Assembly (NCBI GenBank): GCA_003647275.1
Contig: QMMN01000025.1
Span: forward strand, 1-33,577
DNA: 33,577 bases
Direction of reading: 5' to 3'
DNA from: Deltaproteobacteria bacterium
GTDB taxonomy: Bacteria > Desulfobacterota > Desulfobacteria > Desulfobacterales > C00003060
Numbering within the stretch: position 1 is the first letter of the stretch; every line of letters starts with the position of its first letter. The notes under the pieces are model-generated. The model saw nothing but the letters and a program-made list of their open reading frames with translations. It was not told the DNA's origin and ran no database searches. The position numbers were made by a program, and so were the translations under genes. Below, piece after piece: positions 16,154 through 24,476 of this stretch.

Positions 16154-16177
16154 TAAAAAAGCGTCTTTCAAACGCTT
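16154..16177 (-). terminator. Rho-independent terminator between acpP and rpiB
   Basis: On the minus strand AAGCGT-TTGAAAG-ACGCTT is followed by TTTTAAT. It lies 65 bases after the acpP stop, where fabF is normally found, and splits the fatty-acid genes from the rpiB-glyA unit. Confidence 0.65.
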
Positions 16178-16241
16178 CGTTACTGCTTAAACGGGGGGCT
16201 ACTTGAACCTCCCGGACCTGACAGGAAACCAGTATCTCTTT

Positions 16242-16472
16242 TTAGGAATGGGCTTTTATATAATTAACAGCATCTTGAACTGTTTGGAGCTTTTCTGCCT
16301 CTTCATCAGAAATCTCTATATCAAACGCTTCCTCCATAGCCATGATTAATTCTACCAAATCAAGTGAATCCGCGCCAAGGTCATCCACAAAAGATGCCTC
16401 CGCTACCACTTCATCCAGTTCAACACTGAGTTTTTCAGCCACGATCTTTTTTACTTTTTCTTCAACTGACAT
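16242..16472 (-). CDS. acpP: Acyl carrier protein
   Basis: The 76-residue acidic protein carries growing acyl chains on 4'-phosphopantetheine. The attachment serine is Ser36 in [15 protein letters not shown], and helices I-IV fit the family end to end. The ATG at 16472 has a strong AAGGAGG site. It follows fabG by about 117 bases on the same strand. The usual next gene, fabF, is missing. Confidence 0.97.
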   Translation of the reverse strand: MSVEEKVKKIVAEKLSVELDEVVAEASFVDDLGADSLDLVELIMAMEEAFDIEISDEEAEKLQTVQDAVNYIKAHS

Positions 16473-16589
16473 GTGCTGTTCCCTCCTTCATATTAAACTT
16501 GGTTTTTGTGCATTGTTTGGCAATAATGGTTTATCATGCTTTATCCCGGCGACCGCGCGACTTTAAGCGGAATGGCGTGATGTGGCGCA

Positions 16590-17369
16590 CTACATGTACA
16601 TGCCTCCATTAACGTGGATGACCTGCCCAGTAATATAGGAGGCCCTGTCTGATGCCAGGAAAGCAACCACCTCGGCCACATCTTGGGGTTGGCCGAAGCG
16701 CCCCAGGGGAATCTGGGCCAACATGGCCTCCTTGACCTTTTCAGCAAGCGGCGCCGTCATAGGCGTATCAATAAATCCCGGTGCTACGGCATTTACCGTA
16801 ATGCCTCTGGGGGCCAGTTCTCTTGCCGCTGTCTTGGTCAGGCCGATCAGGCCTGCCTTGGATGCGACGTAATTGGCCTGCCCGGCGTTTCCCATGACCC
16901 CAACCACCGAGGCCATATTGATGATTCGGCCAGTGCGCTGCTTCATCATGGTTTTGGCCACAGCCTGTATGCAATGAAAGGCCCCTTTGAGATTGATGGC
17001 CAGAACACGATCCCAATCCGCTTCCTTCATACGGAGCAAAAGTCCGTCTATGGTGATGCCCGCGTTGTTTACCAGTACGTCCACGCGGCCGGATTCCTCT
17101 ATAATCCTGTTGAAAAAGCCTTGAACTTCTTGCTGTGAGGCCACGTTTACACACGCTGCTCGTGCACTTCCCCCAGCCTCTTCAACAAGCCTAACGGTTT
17201 CCTCTGCATCTTGGCTATTGCGGCTGGAGTAATTGAAATATATGATCGTATCAGCGTCCGCCATGCGCAGCCCAATGGCACGGCCAATACCCCTTGACCC
17301 TCCGGTGATGACCACCACACGCTTTTTATCGTTCGTCATAGAAGTCACAGGTTTACTATTGGCAATCAT
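16590..17369 (-). CDS. fabG: 3-oxoacyl-ACP reductase FabG
   Basis: The 259-residue short-chain dehydrogenase reduces 3-oxoacyl-ACP with NADPH. The cofactor motif GGSRGIG is at residues 23-29, NNAG at 101-104, and the catalytic residues are Ser154, Tyr167 and Lys171 (NYVASK). The C-terminal 'GQVIHVNGGMYM' is typical of FabG. The ATG at 17369 overlaps the stop of an 8-codon ORF that has the strong ribosome binding site, so fabG translation is probably coupled to it. An ATG at 17339 would give the standard N-terminus but has no ribosome binding site. Confidence 0.93.
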   Translation of the reverse strand: MIANSKPVTSMTNDKKRVVVITGGSRGIGRAIGLRMADADTIIYFNYSSRNSQDAEETVRLVEEAGGSARAACVNVASQQEVQGFFNRIIEESGRVDVLVNNAGITIDGLLLRMKEADWDRVLAINLKGAFHCIQAVAKTMMKQRTGRIINMASVVGVMGNAGQANYVASKAGLIGLTKTAARELAPRGITVNAVAPGFIDTPMTAPLAEKVKEAMLAQIPLGRFGQPQDVAEVVAFLASDRASYITGQVIHVNGGMYM

Positions 17370-17392
17370 TTACACCATCCACAATGCTTCAT
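17366..17392 (-). CDS. Possible 8-residue leader peptide (MKHCGWCK) coupled to fabG
   Basis: An ATG at 17392 follows AGGAGG by 4 bases, the best ribosome binding site in the gap, and opens a frame of eight codons, Met-Lys-His-Cys-Gly-Trp-Cys-Lys. Its TGA overlaps the fabG ATG as ATGA. The ribosome binding site overlaps the stop of the acyl-CoA dehydrogenase gene. Such a mini-ORF could load ribosomes onto fabG by termination-reinitiation. The peptide is rich in rare residues (two Cys, Trp, His). The spacing of 4 bases is short, so this is a candidate only. Confidence 0.4.
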   Translation of the reverse strand: MKHCGWCK

Positions 17393-17403
17393 TGTTCCTC
17401 CTG

Positions 17404-19077
17404 CTATTCCCTGCCAAACAGGAGGTCAGCAACTGCATCCATGTCTTGGATCAACCCACTGTAGCTTGTCAGGAATGGTTTTTCATAACCAATTTTTTCC
17501 TGGAGTATGGATCGCGTTTCTTCTTCACCCAGACCGGATCCTGCAACAATCTTGATGGTATTGTTGGTCACTACCTCAGCCACTTCATTGGCAAAGATTC
17601 TGGACATGATGACGATCTTTTTCGCCTGGGATGATTCCTCCTGAATCAGGCGCTTCGCCTTTCTGGCCATGCTGATCCCCACCTCAACATAGGTCATCAT
17701 GTCTGCCAGGCAAAACATGATGTATTGCTGCTTGGTGAGCCTATGGTTTTGGACAAACATGATGGTTTCATTCAAGGCCTTTGCTGCCCAGGCATAAGTC
17801 GCAGCGCCAATTTCAGGCATGGATGCATGAAGGGCTTCCATCTCTTGAGCCATGGCCCCATAATAGTTGCCTTTGGATTTTATTGTTGTACGCCATCTGA
17901 ACGTACTGATAATGTTTTGCTGAATCTCGCTTGTTCCCTCATAAATGCACGTGATTTTCACGTCTCGCTTGATCTTTTCCACCACATATTCGTTAATATA
18001 TCCATATCCGCCCAGGGCTTGGATGGCGTCTTCTGCTGTCTTGTTGCCAGCCTCGGTGGCAAAATATTTGGCGATGGAACCTTCCACCTGCAGGTCCTTC
18101 TCGCCTGCATCCAACCTGGTGGCTTGTTCCTCCATATAGGCGCTAGCCGCCTCCAGCCGAACCGCGTTTGGGACGACAAGCTTGTGGGTATAGCCCTGCT
18201 TTTCGGAAAGCGGGCTTCCGAACTGTATCCGCTTTTTAGCATAGTCTATGACAATCTCCAGCGCTGCCTCTCCTGCCCCAAGGCCGAGGGCTGCCACCAT
18301 GAGCCTGGTGTGTCCGAAGACCATGTTGGCCTGTTTAAGGCCGTTGCCCGGGACACCACCCAGGAGATTTTCAACCGGGACAAATACATCGGTAAAGGTC
18401 AGAGGAGAGGTATTGGATGCACGGATTCCATGCTTTTCTTCGCCCTTTCCCTGATGGAAGCCTTCCATGCCCTTTTCTACGATAAAAAAGGTGGGGCCTT
18501 CCGGGGCCTTGGCTAAAACAGTGATGAAGTCTGCATATCCGCCATTTGAAATAAATTGTTTGTTACCATTGATGACATATCCTGTGATTTGTCCGGCCTC
18601 ATTCTGGACAGGCTCGGCTTTTGTTTTGAGGGCTGCCAGGTTGCTTCCAGCCTCGGGTTCGGTCACAGCATATGCAACCAGGGTATCGCCGTGTGCAATC
18701 TTGCCCAGCCATTTTTCTTTCTGTTCTTCAGTGCCTGCAAACATGATGGGATCTGCACCAAGCTGAATCGCAAAAAATGCCGTGGCCACACCCAGACAGA
18801 TCTTGGCCATTTCCCTTGTAAGAGCACAGGTGTCCCGGGCGCCCCCGCCCATGCCGCCGTATTGCTCGGGAATAAATAAAAGTTGCAGGCCGATATCAGG
18901 CCCCATCATTTGTCTGATGATCTCCTCAGGAAACACCTCTTTTTTGTCAAGCTCGAGTATCTTTTCTTTTGGGAGGAGACGCTTTTGGACAAGTCCAAGT
19001 GTATCAAGGACAATTTGCCTGGATTCAGGATCAAGGCCTGCCAGATCGTGTGGTGTATCTCCAATGTATGTCGCCAT
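17404..19077 (-). CDS. Acyl-CoA dehydrogenase, long form
   Basis: The 557-residue flavoprotein oxidises an acyl-CoA to the 2-enoyl-CoA. It has the N-terminal helical domain, the FAD/substrate signature 'AVTEPEAGSNLAALKT' near residue 137, a middle beta domain, and the C-terminal domain with the catalytic base Glu380 in CIYEGTSEIQQNI and 'ALGGYGY' before it. An extra C-terminal helical region (about 400-557) makes it longer than the 380-residue short and medium forms, as in the DUF1974-less long bacterial group. It sits between rpmF and fabG, where plsX and fabH normally are, and ends 35 bases before fabG. Substrate chain length cannot be read. Confidence 0.93.
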   Translation of the reverse strand: MATYIGDTPHDLAGLDPESRQIVLDTLGLVQKRLLPKEKILELDKKEVFPEEIIRQMMGPDIGLQLLFIPEQYGGMGGGARDTCALTREMAKICLGVATAFFAIQLGADPIMFAGTEEQKEKWLGKIAHGDTLVAYAVTEPEAGSNLAALKTKAEPVQNEAGQITGYVINGNKQFISNGGYADFITVLAKAPEGPTFFIVEKGMEGFHQGKGEEKHGIRASNTSPLTFTDVFVPVENLLGGVPGNGLKQANMVFGHTRLMVAALGLGAGEAALEIVIDYAKKRIQFGSPLSEKQGYTHKLVVPNAVRLEAASAYMEEQATRLDAGEKDLQVEGSIAKYFATEAGNKTAEDAIQALGGYGYINEYVVEKIKRDVKITCIYEGTSEIQQNIISTFRWRTTIKSKGNYYGAMAQEMEALHASMPEIGAATYAWAAKALNETIMFVQNHRLTKQQYIMFCLADMMTYVEVGISMARKAKRLIQEESSQAKKIVIMSRIFANEVAEVVTNNTIKIVAGSGLGEEETRSILQEKIGYEKPFLTSYSGLIQDMDAVADLLFGRE

Positions 19078-19155
19078 TTGAGCTAAACTCCTGGATTGTT
19101 ACGATGAACTTTTCAGTTTGTTGCGACCGGTATACGTGTGTTGCTGGTGTGGCAG

Positions 19156-19338
19156 CTACACTTCTTCGGTTTCGATCACAGTACGCCCCTTGTACTGGCC
19201 GCAGTTCGGACAGACATGGTGAGGAAGCTTGGGCTCATTACACTGGGGACAGACCGACGGGTTGGCAAGTGTGACCTTTTGATGGGTTCGTCGCTTGGCA
19301 CCTCTTGATTTGGAAATCTTGCGCTTGGGTAAGGCCAT
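19156..19338 (-). CDS. rpmF: 50S ribosomal protein L32
   Basis: The 60-residue basic protein has the L32 N-terminus MALPKRKISKSR and a zinc-binding C4 site at Cys30, Cys33, Cys43 and Cys46. The ATG at 19338 has AAGGAG upstream. It is the first gene of the long minus-strand block. The YceD/DUF177 gene that often precedes rpmF is not present. Confidence 0.97.
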   Translation of the reverse strand: MALPKRKISKSRGAKRRTHQKVTLANPSVCPQCNEPKLPHHVCPNCGQYKGRTVIETEEV

Positions 19339-19496
19339 GAGAATCTCCTTATTTGTTATAATCTGTGTGTCGTCCTGAATTGACTACAATTTTTTACAAA
19401 AAAATCAACTGCATGCAGTAAAAAGCTAGCCTCTAACTTATTAGTATTTCATGTGTTTTTGCGATATTACTACAAAATATAAAAACAGAAGTTCGT

Positions 19497-19524
19497 ACTA
19501 TAGACAAAAAAATGGTTTTGTCAA
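19497..19524 (-). promoter_or_regulatory. Near-consensus sigma-70 promoter for the rpmF block
   Basis: On the minus strand TTGACA (19519-19524) is followed after 16 bases by TATAGT (19497-19502). Transcription would start near 19490, giving an AT-rich leader of about 150 bases before rpmF. It is the best promoter seen in the window for this block. Confidence 0.75.
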
Positions 19525-19577
19525 GCCCTTTAAAAGCCTTTTTTTCTTGTGTTGCAAATTTAAGGTTGATAGCGGGA

Positions 19578-19610
19578 GCGGGGTAAGCCCGTGTCACGGG
19601 TCCTTGCCGC
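19578..19610 (+). other. GC-rich extended hairpin upstream of amrB
   Basis: The segment folds as GCGG/CCGC, TAAG/CTTG (one wobble) and CCCGT/ACGGG with a 3-base loop, in an otherwise AT-rich gap of 414 bases (19339-19752) without genes. It has no T run, so it is not a standard terminator. It could belong to a leader RNA of amrB or be an intergenic relic. Confidence 0.3.
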
Positions 19611-19752
19611 AGGGGAGGTATACATCTTGTCCCAATGATCCATTTGTGTTATGTTTTCTTTCTCCTTAAGAACATGGCGTAACCAAGGAAATTGCAAATT
19701 GGGCATCGTATAACGAATTTCGAATCACGAACCAATAGAATGGAGGTGACCC

Positions 19753-20565
19753 ATGTCACGTGCACCTGCTGTAGCCAATATGTTCTACCCTGGTGATAGG
19801 GGTCGGCTGAAGGAGCAGCTGAATGCATTTGTCAGGCCAGTGCCGGAGCCAAAAAAGGTACTGGCGGCCATTTCACCCCATGCAGGGTATGTATATTCAG
19901 GTGGGGTGGCCGGTGCTGTTTTTTCTCAAATCCAGATCCCTGGCACCGTGGTGATCCTTGGGCCGAACCATCGGGGTATGGGAGCTGCAGTAGCGATAAC
20001 CGCCTCTGGGACATGGGACATGCCACTGGGGCCGGTTCCAATCAATGAAGCTCTGGCCGAATCCATCCTCAAGGTCTCGACATCTGGTATCAAGATAAAG
20101 GACGACCCCCAGGCGCATACCATGGAACACTCCATTGAGGTCCAGGTTCCTTTTCTTCAATTTTTACAGCCTGATGTGAGCATTGTACCGATTGCCTTGT
20201 CGCACCTGAGTTACGATGCATGCCAAGAGATGGGCCGGGCCTTGGTGCGGGGAATTCGGGATTACAAGAAAGATGTCCTTCTGGTGGCCAGCACGGATAT
20301 GACGCATTACGAGTCTCAGGAATCGGCACAGGCCAAAGATAAGCTGGCCATGGATCGTATCCTTGAGTTGGACCCTGAGGGACTTTATGAAACTGTCGCC
20401 CAGCACGGGATATCCATGTGCGGGGTGATTCCTACGACGATCGTGCTCGAGGCCTGCAATGGACTGGGTGCCAGCAAGGCGGCGTTGGTCCAGTATGCGA
20501 CATCAGGGGATGTGACCGGCGATTATGCCCAGGTTGTGGGATATGCGGGCTTTATCGTTTATTAA
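19753..20565 (+). CDS. amrB: AmmeMemoRadiSam system protein B (Memo family)
   Basis: The 270-residue protein belongs to the Memo family. Seen in the sequence: 'ISPHAGYVYSGGVAG' near residue 45, 'ILGPNHRG' near 70, 'HTMEHSIEVQVPFLQ' near 120 and 'ASTDMTHYES' near 190, which carry the conserved metal-site histidines. Family knowledge: AmrB usually occurs with AmrA and a radical SAM enzyme, in a set of unresolved chemistry; eukaryotic Memo is a copper/iron-linked redox protein. Here neither partner is in the window. The ATG has an excellent GGAGGTGA site. Confidence 0.93.
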   Translation: MSRAPAVANMFYPGDRGRLKEQLNAFVRPVPEPKKVLAAISPHAGYVYSGGVAGAVFSQIQIPGTVVILGPNHRGMGAAVAITASGTWDMPLGPVPINEALAESILKVSTSGIKIKDDPQAHTMEHSIEVQVPFLQFLQPDVSIVPIALSHLSYDACQEMGRALVRGIRDYKKDVLLVASTDMTHYESQESAQAKDKLAMDRILELDPEGLYETVAQHGISMCGVIPTTIVLEACNGLGASKAALVQYATSGDVTGDYAQVVGYAGFIVY

Positions 20566-20582
20566 TAAGGACATAGCAGTTT

Positions 20583-20692
20583 ACAGGGCAAGGAACATCC
20601 CTTCACTTCGGCCTCCAATGCCTTTGCCAGGTATGCCATTAACTTGGTGGAAATGGCTGTAGGCCTACGTTCAGGGATATTCCTTGCCCTGT
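20583..20692. repeat. 110-bp element with 20-bp terminal inverted repeats (MITE-like)
   Basis: The left end (20583-20602) and the right end (20673-20692) are inverted copies of 20 bases with one mismatch. The 70-base interior has no ORF but contains a smaller hairpin GCCATT/AATGGC (20635-20640, 20652-20657) and a GGCCT/AGGCC pair. No clear target-site duplication flanks it. It fits a miniature inverted-repeat element, or a long-range RNA stem between amrB and gltX. Confidence 0.55.
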
Positions 20693-20723
20693 GAGGTGAA
20701 CTACTAAGTGAGGATGACATAAC

Positions 20724-22202
20724 ATGGAAGAGGTTCGAACGCGCTTTCCCCCGAGCCCGACCGGATACCTTCATATCGGCGGTGCCCGGACAGCGATATT
20801 TAACTGGCTCTTTGCTCAAAAGACAGGCGGCAAATTGATCTTGAGGATCGAGGATACTGACGAGGAAAGGTCTTCTGAAGAATCGATCCAGGGGATTATT
20901 GAAAGCCTAAAATGGCTAGGAATTACCTGGGATGAAGGCCCTTATTTCCAGTCCCAGTTTATCAAGGACCATCTTGCGGCTGCGCATAAACTCCTCGAAT
21001 CGGGTCATGCCTATAAATGTTTCTGTACAAAAGAGGATCTTGATCGAAAGAGGGAAGAGGCGCGCAGGAAAAAGACTGCGTTACAGTACGATGGCACTTG
21101 CCGCAATTTAACTCCCGAGGAGGTTGCAAAAAAGGAAGCGGCCGGCATGCCGTACACCATTCGTTTGAAGGTGCCCCGTGGGGAAGGTTCTGTTATTTTT
21201 GCAGACATCGTCTATGGCATCATTGAGAAGAAATATGAAGACATAGAGGATTTTGTCATCGTCCGTTCCAATGGGCGGCCTCTGTACATCCTTTCCAATG
21301 CTGTTGATGACATCCGTGACCGGATCACCCATGTCATTCGCGGACAGGATGGGTTGGCAAATACACCCAAGCAAATTTTAATCTACAAGGCCCTTGGCGC
21401 ACCGGTTCCAAAGTTCGCACACATGTCCCTCACCTTGGATCCCAACAAGGCCAAAATCTCCAAACGGACCCACGGTGAATTGGTTGCAGTCCATTTTTAC
21501 AAGGAGCATGGTTTCCTGCCATGGGCATTTGTAAACTATCTGGCCCTTCTAGGATGGTCCACGCCTGATTCGAGGCAGATCTTTTCCAAGGAGGAACTGA
21601 TCGAAGCATTTTCCTTGGAAGGCATCAGTCGGGCCAATGCCATCTTTGATGTCAGGAAGGACGATCCAAAATTCTTTACTGACCCAAAGGCGATTAGTAT
21701 CAATGCCCATTACCTGAGAAATCTTCCTGTTGAAGAAATCGAGCCTTACGTAAAGGCAGAGTTGGAAAAAGCAGGGATTTGGGATCCCGAGTTCGAGGGG
21801 GCAAAGCGTAATTGGTTTCTTCGTACAGTCGACTTGATTCGAAGCAGGTATCATGTCACCACCGATTTCGTAACCCTTGGCCGTGCCTATTTTTCCGACG
21901 ACTATCCAATCGACCCCAAGGCCTTGAAGAAGAACATCCTTAAGCATGAAGGGCTGAAAGTGTGGTTCCCCATCCTGGCAGATCGCCTGCAAGCCCTAGA
22001 AACATTTACCGTTGAGGAGACCGAGCAGGTGATCCGCGAGACGGCTGAAGCGCTCGGAATCAAAGCAGGGATATTGATCAACGGTATTCGAACGGCGGTC
22101 ACAGGTCAGGCAGTTGGCCCTGGGCTTTTTGATGTGCTCATTGCCGTGGGAAAGAGACGCGTGGTAGAGCGCTTGAAAAAGGCCGTGACATTCTTCGAGT
22201 AA
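20724..22202 (+). CDS. gltX: Glutamyl-tRNA synthetase
   Basis: The 492-residue class I synthetase charges tRNA-Glu. The HIGH motif is in PTGYLHIGGARTA (about residues 10-22) and the KMSKS motif is KISKR near residue 247 (DPNKAKISKRTHG). 'HVIRGQDGLANTPKQ' is also typical. The C-terminal third is the helical anticodon-binding domain. As glnS and a tRNA-Gln gene follow, it is probably of the discriminating type, though this cannot be proved from sequence. GAGG lies about 10 bases before the ATG. Confidence 0.96.
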   Translation: MEEVRTRFPPSPTGYLHIGGARTAIFNWLFAQKTGGKLILRIEDTDEERSSEESIQGIIESLKWLGITWDEGPYFQSQFIKDHLAAAHKLLESGHAYKCFCTKEDLDRKREEARRKKTALQYDGTCRNLTPEEVAKKEAAGMPYTIRLKVPRGEGSVIFADIVYGIIEKKYEDIEDFVIVRSNGRPLYILSNAVDDIRDRITHVIRGQDGLANTPKQILIYKALGAPVPKFAHMSLTLDPNKAKISKRTHGELVAVHFYKEHGFLPWAFVNYLALLGWSTPDSRQIFSKEELIEAFSLEGISRANAIFDVRKDDPKFFTDPKAISINAHYLRNLPVEEIEPYVKAELEKAGIWDPEFEGAKRNWFLRTVDLIRSRYHVTTDFVTLGRAYFSDDYPIDPKALKKNILKHEGLKVWFPILADRLQALETFTVEETEQVIRETAEALGIKAGILINGIRTAVTGQAVGPGLFDVLIAVGKRRVVERLKKAVTFFE

Positions 22203-22287
22203 ATACCTGACGGGACCTTATTTCTGTAACTTGAGAATGACCCTGACTTTTTATCGGGTGTAAGAAAAACGAGAAGGTACCGAGAAT

Positions 22288-23985
22288 ATGACCACAACCG
22301 ATTCTACGCCCTTACCTAATTTTATTCGTAATATTATCGCCGAAGACTTGAAAGCAAACAAAAACGACGGTCGAGTTCATACTCGATTTCCACCAGAGCC
22401 GAACGGCTATTTGCATATTGGACACGCCAAGTCTGTCTGCCTCAATTTTGGTCTTGCCGCCGAAAACGGAGGCCTTTGCAATTTGCGATTCGATGATACC
22501 AATCCAAGCAAGGAAGACATTGAATATGTGGAATCGATCAAATCAGACGTTCGATGGCTTGGATTCGACTGGGGTGATCGTCTGTTCTACGCATCTGACT
22601 ACTTTGAGCAACTATATCAGTATGCCGTGCAGTTAATTAAACTTGGCAAGGCGTATGTTTGCGACTTGAGTGCAGAGGAAATCAGAGAGTACCGTGGCAC
22701 CTTGACTGAGCCCGGCAAGGACAGCCCGTATCGCACCCGTTCGGTCGAAGAGAACCTGGACTTGTTCGAGCGCATGCGGGCAGGCGAATTCGAGGACGGT
22801 TCCCGCGTACTTCGAGCAAAAATTGATATGGCATCTGGAAATTTGAATATGCGTGATCCGGTCATCTACCGCATTTTAAGGGCGACACATCACAGGACGG
22901 GCGATAAATGGTGCATTTATCCGATGTACGACTTTGCCCATGGCCTTTCGGATTCTATCGAAGGCATCACACATTCTATTTGTACGCTGGAATTTGAAGA
23001 TCATCGCCCGTTGTACGACTGGTTCCTTGACGAATTAAAGGTCTATCATCCACAGCAAATCGAGTTCGCTCGCCTCAATCTCAGCTACACCGTGTTGAGT
23101 AAGCGAAAGCTTATTGAATTGGTAGAAGGAGGGTATGTCACCGGATGGGATGATCCACGGATGCCTACAATTTCGGGTTTGCGCAGACGCGGCTTTACAC
23201 CAGAGTCAATCCGAAACTTTTGTGAGCGCATCGGAGTGGCCAAGAGAGATAGTATCGTCGATATGGCATTGCTTGAGCACTGCATCCGCGAAGATTTGAA
23301 TGAACGAGCGCCACGGGTTATGGGTGTGTTGCGTCCGCTTCGCGTGGTCATTGACAACTATCCAGAAGACCAGGTGGAAGAGTTGGATGCCCCGTATCAT
23401 CCAGAGAATCCCGGTATGGGATCCCGGAAGGTTCCTTTTTCTCGCGTGCTGTACATTGAACGAGAAGATTTTTGTGAGGACCCGCCGAAAAAGTTCTTCC
23501 GCTTGGCTCCCGGTCGTGAGGTACGACTGCGATACGCTTATTATATCACATGTGTGCGGGTAGTTAAGGATGAGCAAACTGGCGAAGTGCTCGAACTGCA
23601 CTGCACCTATGATCCGGAAACGCGGGGTGGCTGGTCTTCAGACGGACGCAAGGTCAAGGGAACACTACACTGGGTTTCAGCGGCTCATTCGCTCGAAGCC
23701 GAAGTACGCCTGTATGATCGTCTTTTCGTAAAAGCAAACCCAAGTGGTGAAAAGGATGGCCCTGATTTCAAAACTTATTTGAACCCGAAATCATTGGAGA
23801 CATTGACGTCGTGTCGTGTTGAACCGAGTCTGGCAGGTGCAGCACCAGGAAGTCGATACCAGTTCGAGAGGCTGGGCTATTTCTGCGTCGATTCCGTTGA
23901 TTCTTCCGATAGTAAACTCGTATTCAATCGGACGGTTTCGTTACGTGATTCATGGGCCAAGATCGCAAAGAAGGAGAAGAAGTAG
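22288..23985 (+). CDS. glnS: Glutaminyl-tRNA synthetase
   Basis: The 565-residue class I enzyme charges tRNA-Gln directly. The HIGH motif lies in [12 protein letters not shown], the KMSKS-like motif is VLSKRKL, and '[11 protein letters not shown]' and '[23 protein letters not shown]' are typical of GlnRS. The C-terminal half has the two beta-barrel anticodon domains. Family knowledge: GlnRS entered bacteria by transfer from eukaryotes and is patchy outside Gammaproteobacteria; other bacteria use GatCAB. It follows gltX by 85 bases. A tRNA-Gln gene faces it from downstream. Confidence 0.96.
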   Translation: MTTTDSTPLPNFIRNIIAEDLKANKNDGRVHTRFPPEPNGYLHIGHAKSVCLNFGLAAENGGLCNLRFDDTNPSKEDIEYVESIKSDVRWLGFDWGDRLFYASDYFEQLYQYAVQLIKLGKAYVCDLSAEEIREYRGTLTEPGKDSPYRTRSVEENLDLFERMRAGEFEDGSRVLRAKIDMASGNLNMRDPVIYRILRATHHRTGDKWCIYPMYDFAHGLSDSIEGITHSICTLEFEDHRPLYDWFLDELKVYHPQQIEFARLNLSYTVLSKRKLIELVEGGYVTGWDDPRMPTISGLRRRGFTPESIRNFCERIGVAKRDSIVDMALLEHCIREDLNERAPRVMGVLRPLRVVIDNYPEDQVEELDAPYHPENPGMGSRKVPFSRVLYIEREDFCEDPPKKFFRLAPGREVRLRYAYYITCVRVVKDEQTGEVLELHCTYDPETRGGWSSDGRKVKGTLHWVSAAHSLEAEVRLYDRLFVKANPSGEKDGPDFKTYLNPKSLETLTSCRVEPSLAGAAPGSRYQFERLGYFCVDSVDSSDSKLVFNRTVSLRDSWAKIAKKEKK

Positions 23986-23993
23986 AGGTAGCA

Positions 23994-24036
23994 AATAAGG
24001 GCTTAACTCGATTTGAGCTAAACCCTTATTTTTATT
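23994..24036 (+). terminator. Terminator after glnS, possibly bidirectional
   Basis: AATAAGGG and CCCTTATT (23994-24001, 24023-24030) form the base of a stem continued by TTA/TAA and CTC/GAG with single mismatches and a 5-base loop, followed by a T-rich run. It lies between glnS and the convergent tRNA-Gln and may serve both. Confidence 0.75.
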
Positions 24037-24040
24037 TTAG

Positions 24041-24114
24041 TGGCTGGGAGACCAGGATTCGAACCTGGGTTGACGGAGTCAGAGTCCGTAGTCCTGCCGC
24101 TGGACGATCTCCCA
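24041..24114 (-). tRNA. tRNA-Gln (anticodon CTG)
   Basis: The 74-base minus-strand gene folds into a full cloverleaf: acceptor TGGGAGA paired with TCTCCCA, D arm, anticodon stem ACGGA/TCCGT with loop CTCTGAC (anticodon at 24080-24082), T arm with GGTTCGAATCC, and an encoded CCA end. The weak first acceptor pair region is typical for tRNA-Gln recognised by GlnRS. It faces glnS, 55 bases away. Confidence 0.95.
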
Positions 24115-24126
24115 TTAAATTTATTT

Positions 24127-24155
24127 ATTATACACAAAAGCTCAAAGGGCGTCAA
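24127..24155 (-). promoter_or_regulatory. Promoter of tRNA-Gln
   Basis: On the minus strand TTGACG (24150-24155) is followed after exactly 17 bases by the consensus TATAAT (24127-24132). The start point would be a few bases before the mature tRNA 5' end at 24114. Confidence 0.8.
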
Positions 24156-24183
24156 TAAAAAATCTATGTCTGGCTTATGAAGT

Positions 24184-24476
24184 ACATCTGTCACAAAGGC
24201 GGGGGATCAAGGCTCAAGAGTCAGGTCCTGAAACAGATGTGTTCGTGAGCTAGCAAAAAGTGAAGCCGCCCCGCCCTTCTGGACGGGGATTCTGCCTGAC
24301 GGCAGTGCTTCGCGTCCGGGGAGCAGGCCGGTCAAAACGACCAATCCAATTGCTCCTCACAAAAAAACTGAAAAAAATATGAACAAGAACGCGAGTTGAA
24401 CCAGGCTTGACCCACCATCGTAAATATGCTATATGAAATCCTCGTGAGAAATAACGCTATAAATTAGGGATGGTGG
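24184..24476. other. Hairpin-rich intergenic region before the HNH gene
   Basis: The gap 24156-24646 holds no gene but several paired segments: ACATCTGT/ACAGATGT (24184-24191, 24233-24240); a three-way junction closed by GAAGC/GCTTC (24262-24266, 24307-24311) that encloses CCCCGCCC-TTCT-GGACGGGG (24269-24288) and TGCC-TGAC-GGCA; and CCACCATC/GATGGTGG (24412-24419, 24469-24476). The middle part resembles subterminal hairpins of IS200/IS605-type elements, but no transposase is present. Confidence 0.4.
24407..24435 (+). promoter_or_regulatory. Candidate promoter for the HNH endonuclease gene
   Basis: TTGACC (24407-24412), a 17-base spacer and TATATG (24430-24435) read toward the HNH gene and imply a leader of about 205 bases. 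Confidence 0.4.

Noticed and set aside
17725-18516. Long ORF antisense to the acyl-CoA dehydrogenase
   Set aside because: It is a shadow of a strongly conserved gene on the opposite strand, with no ribosome binding site or recognisable motif.
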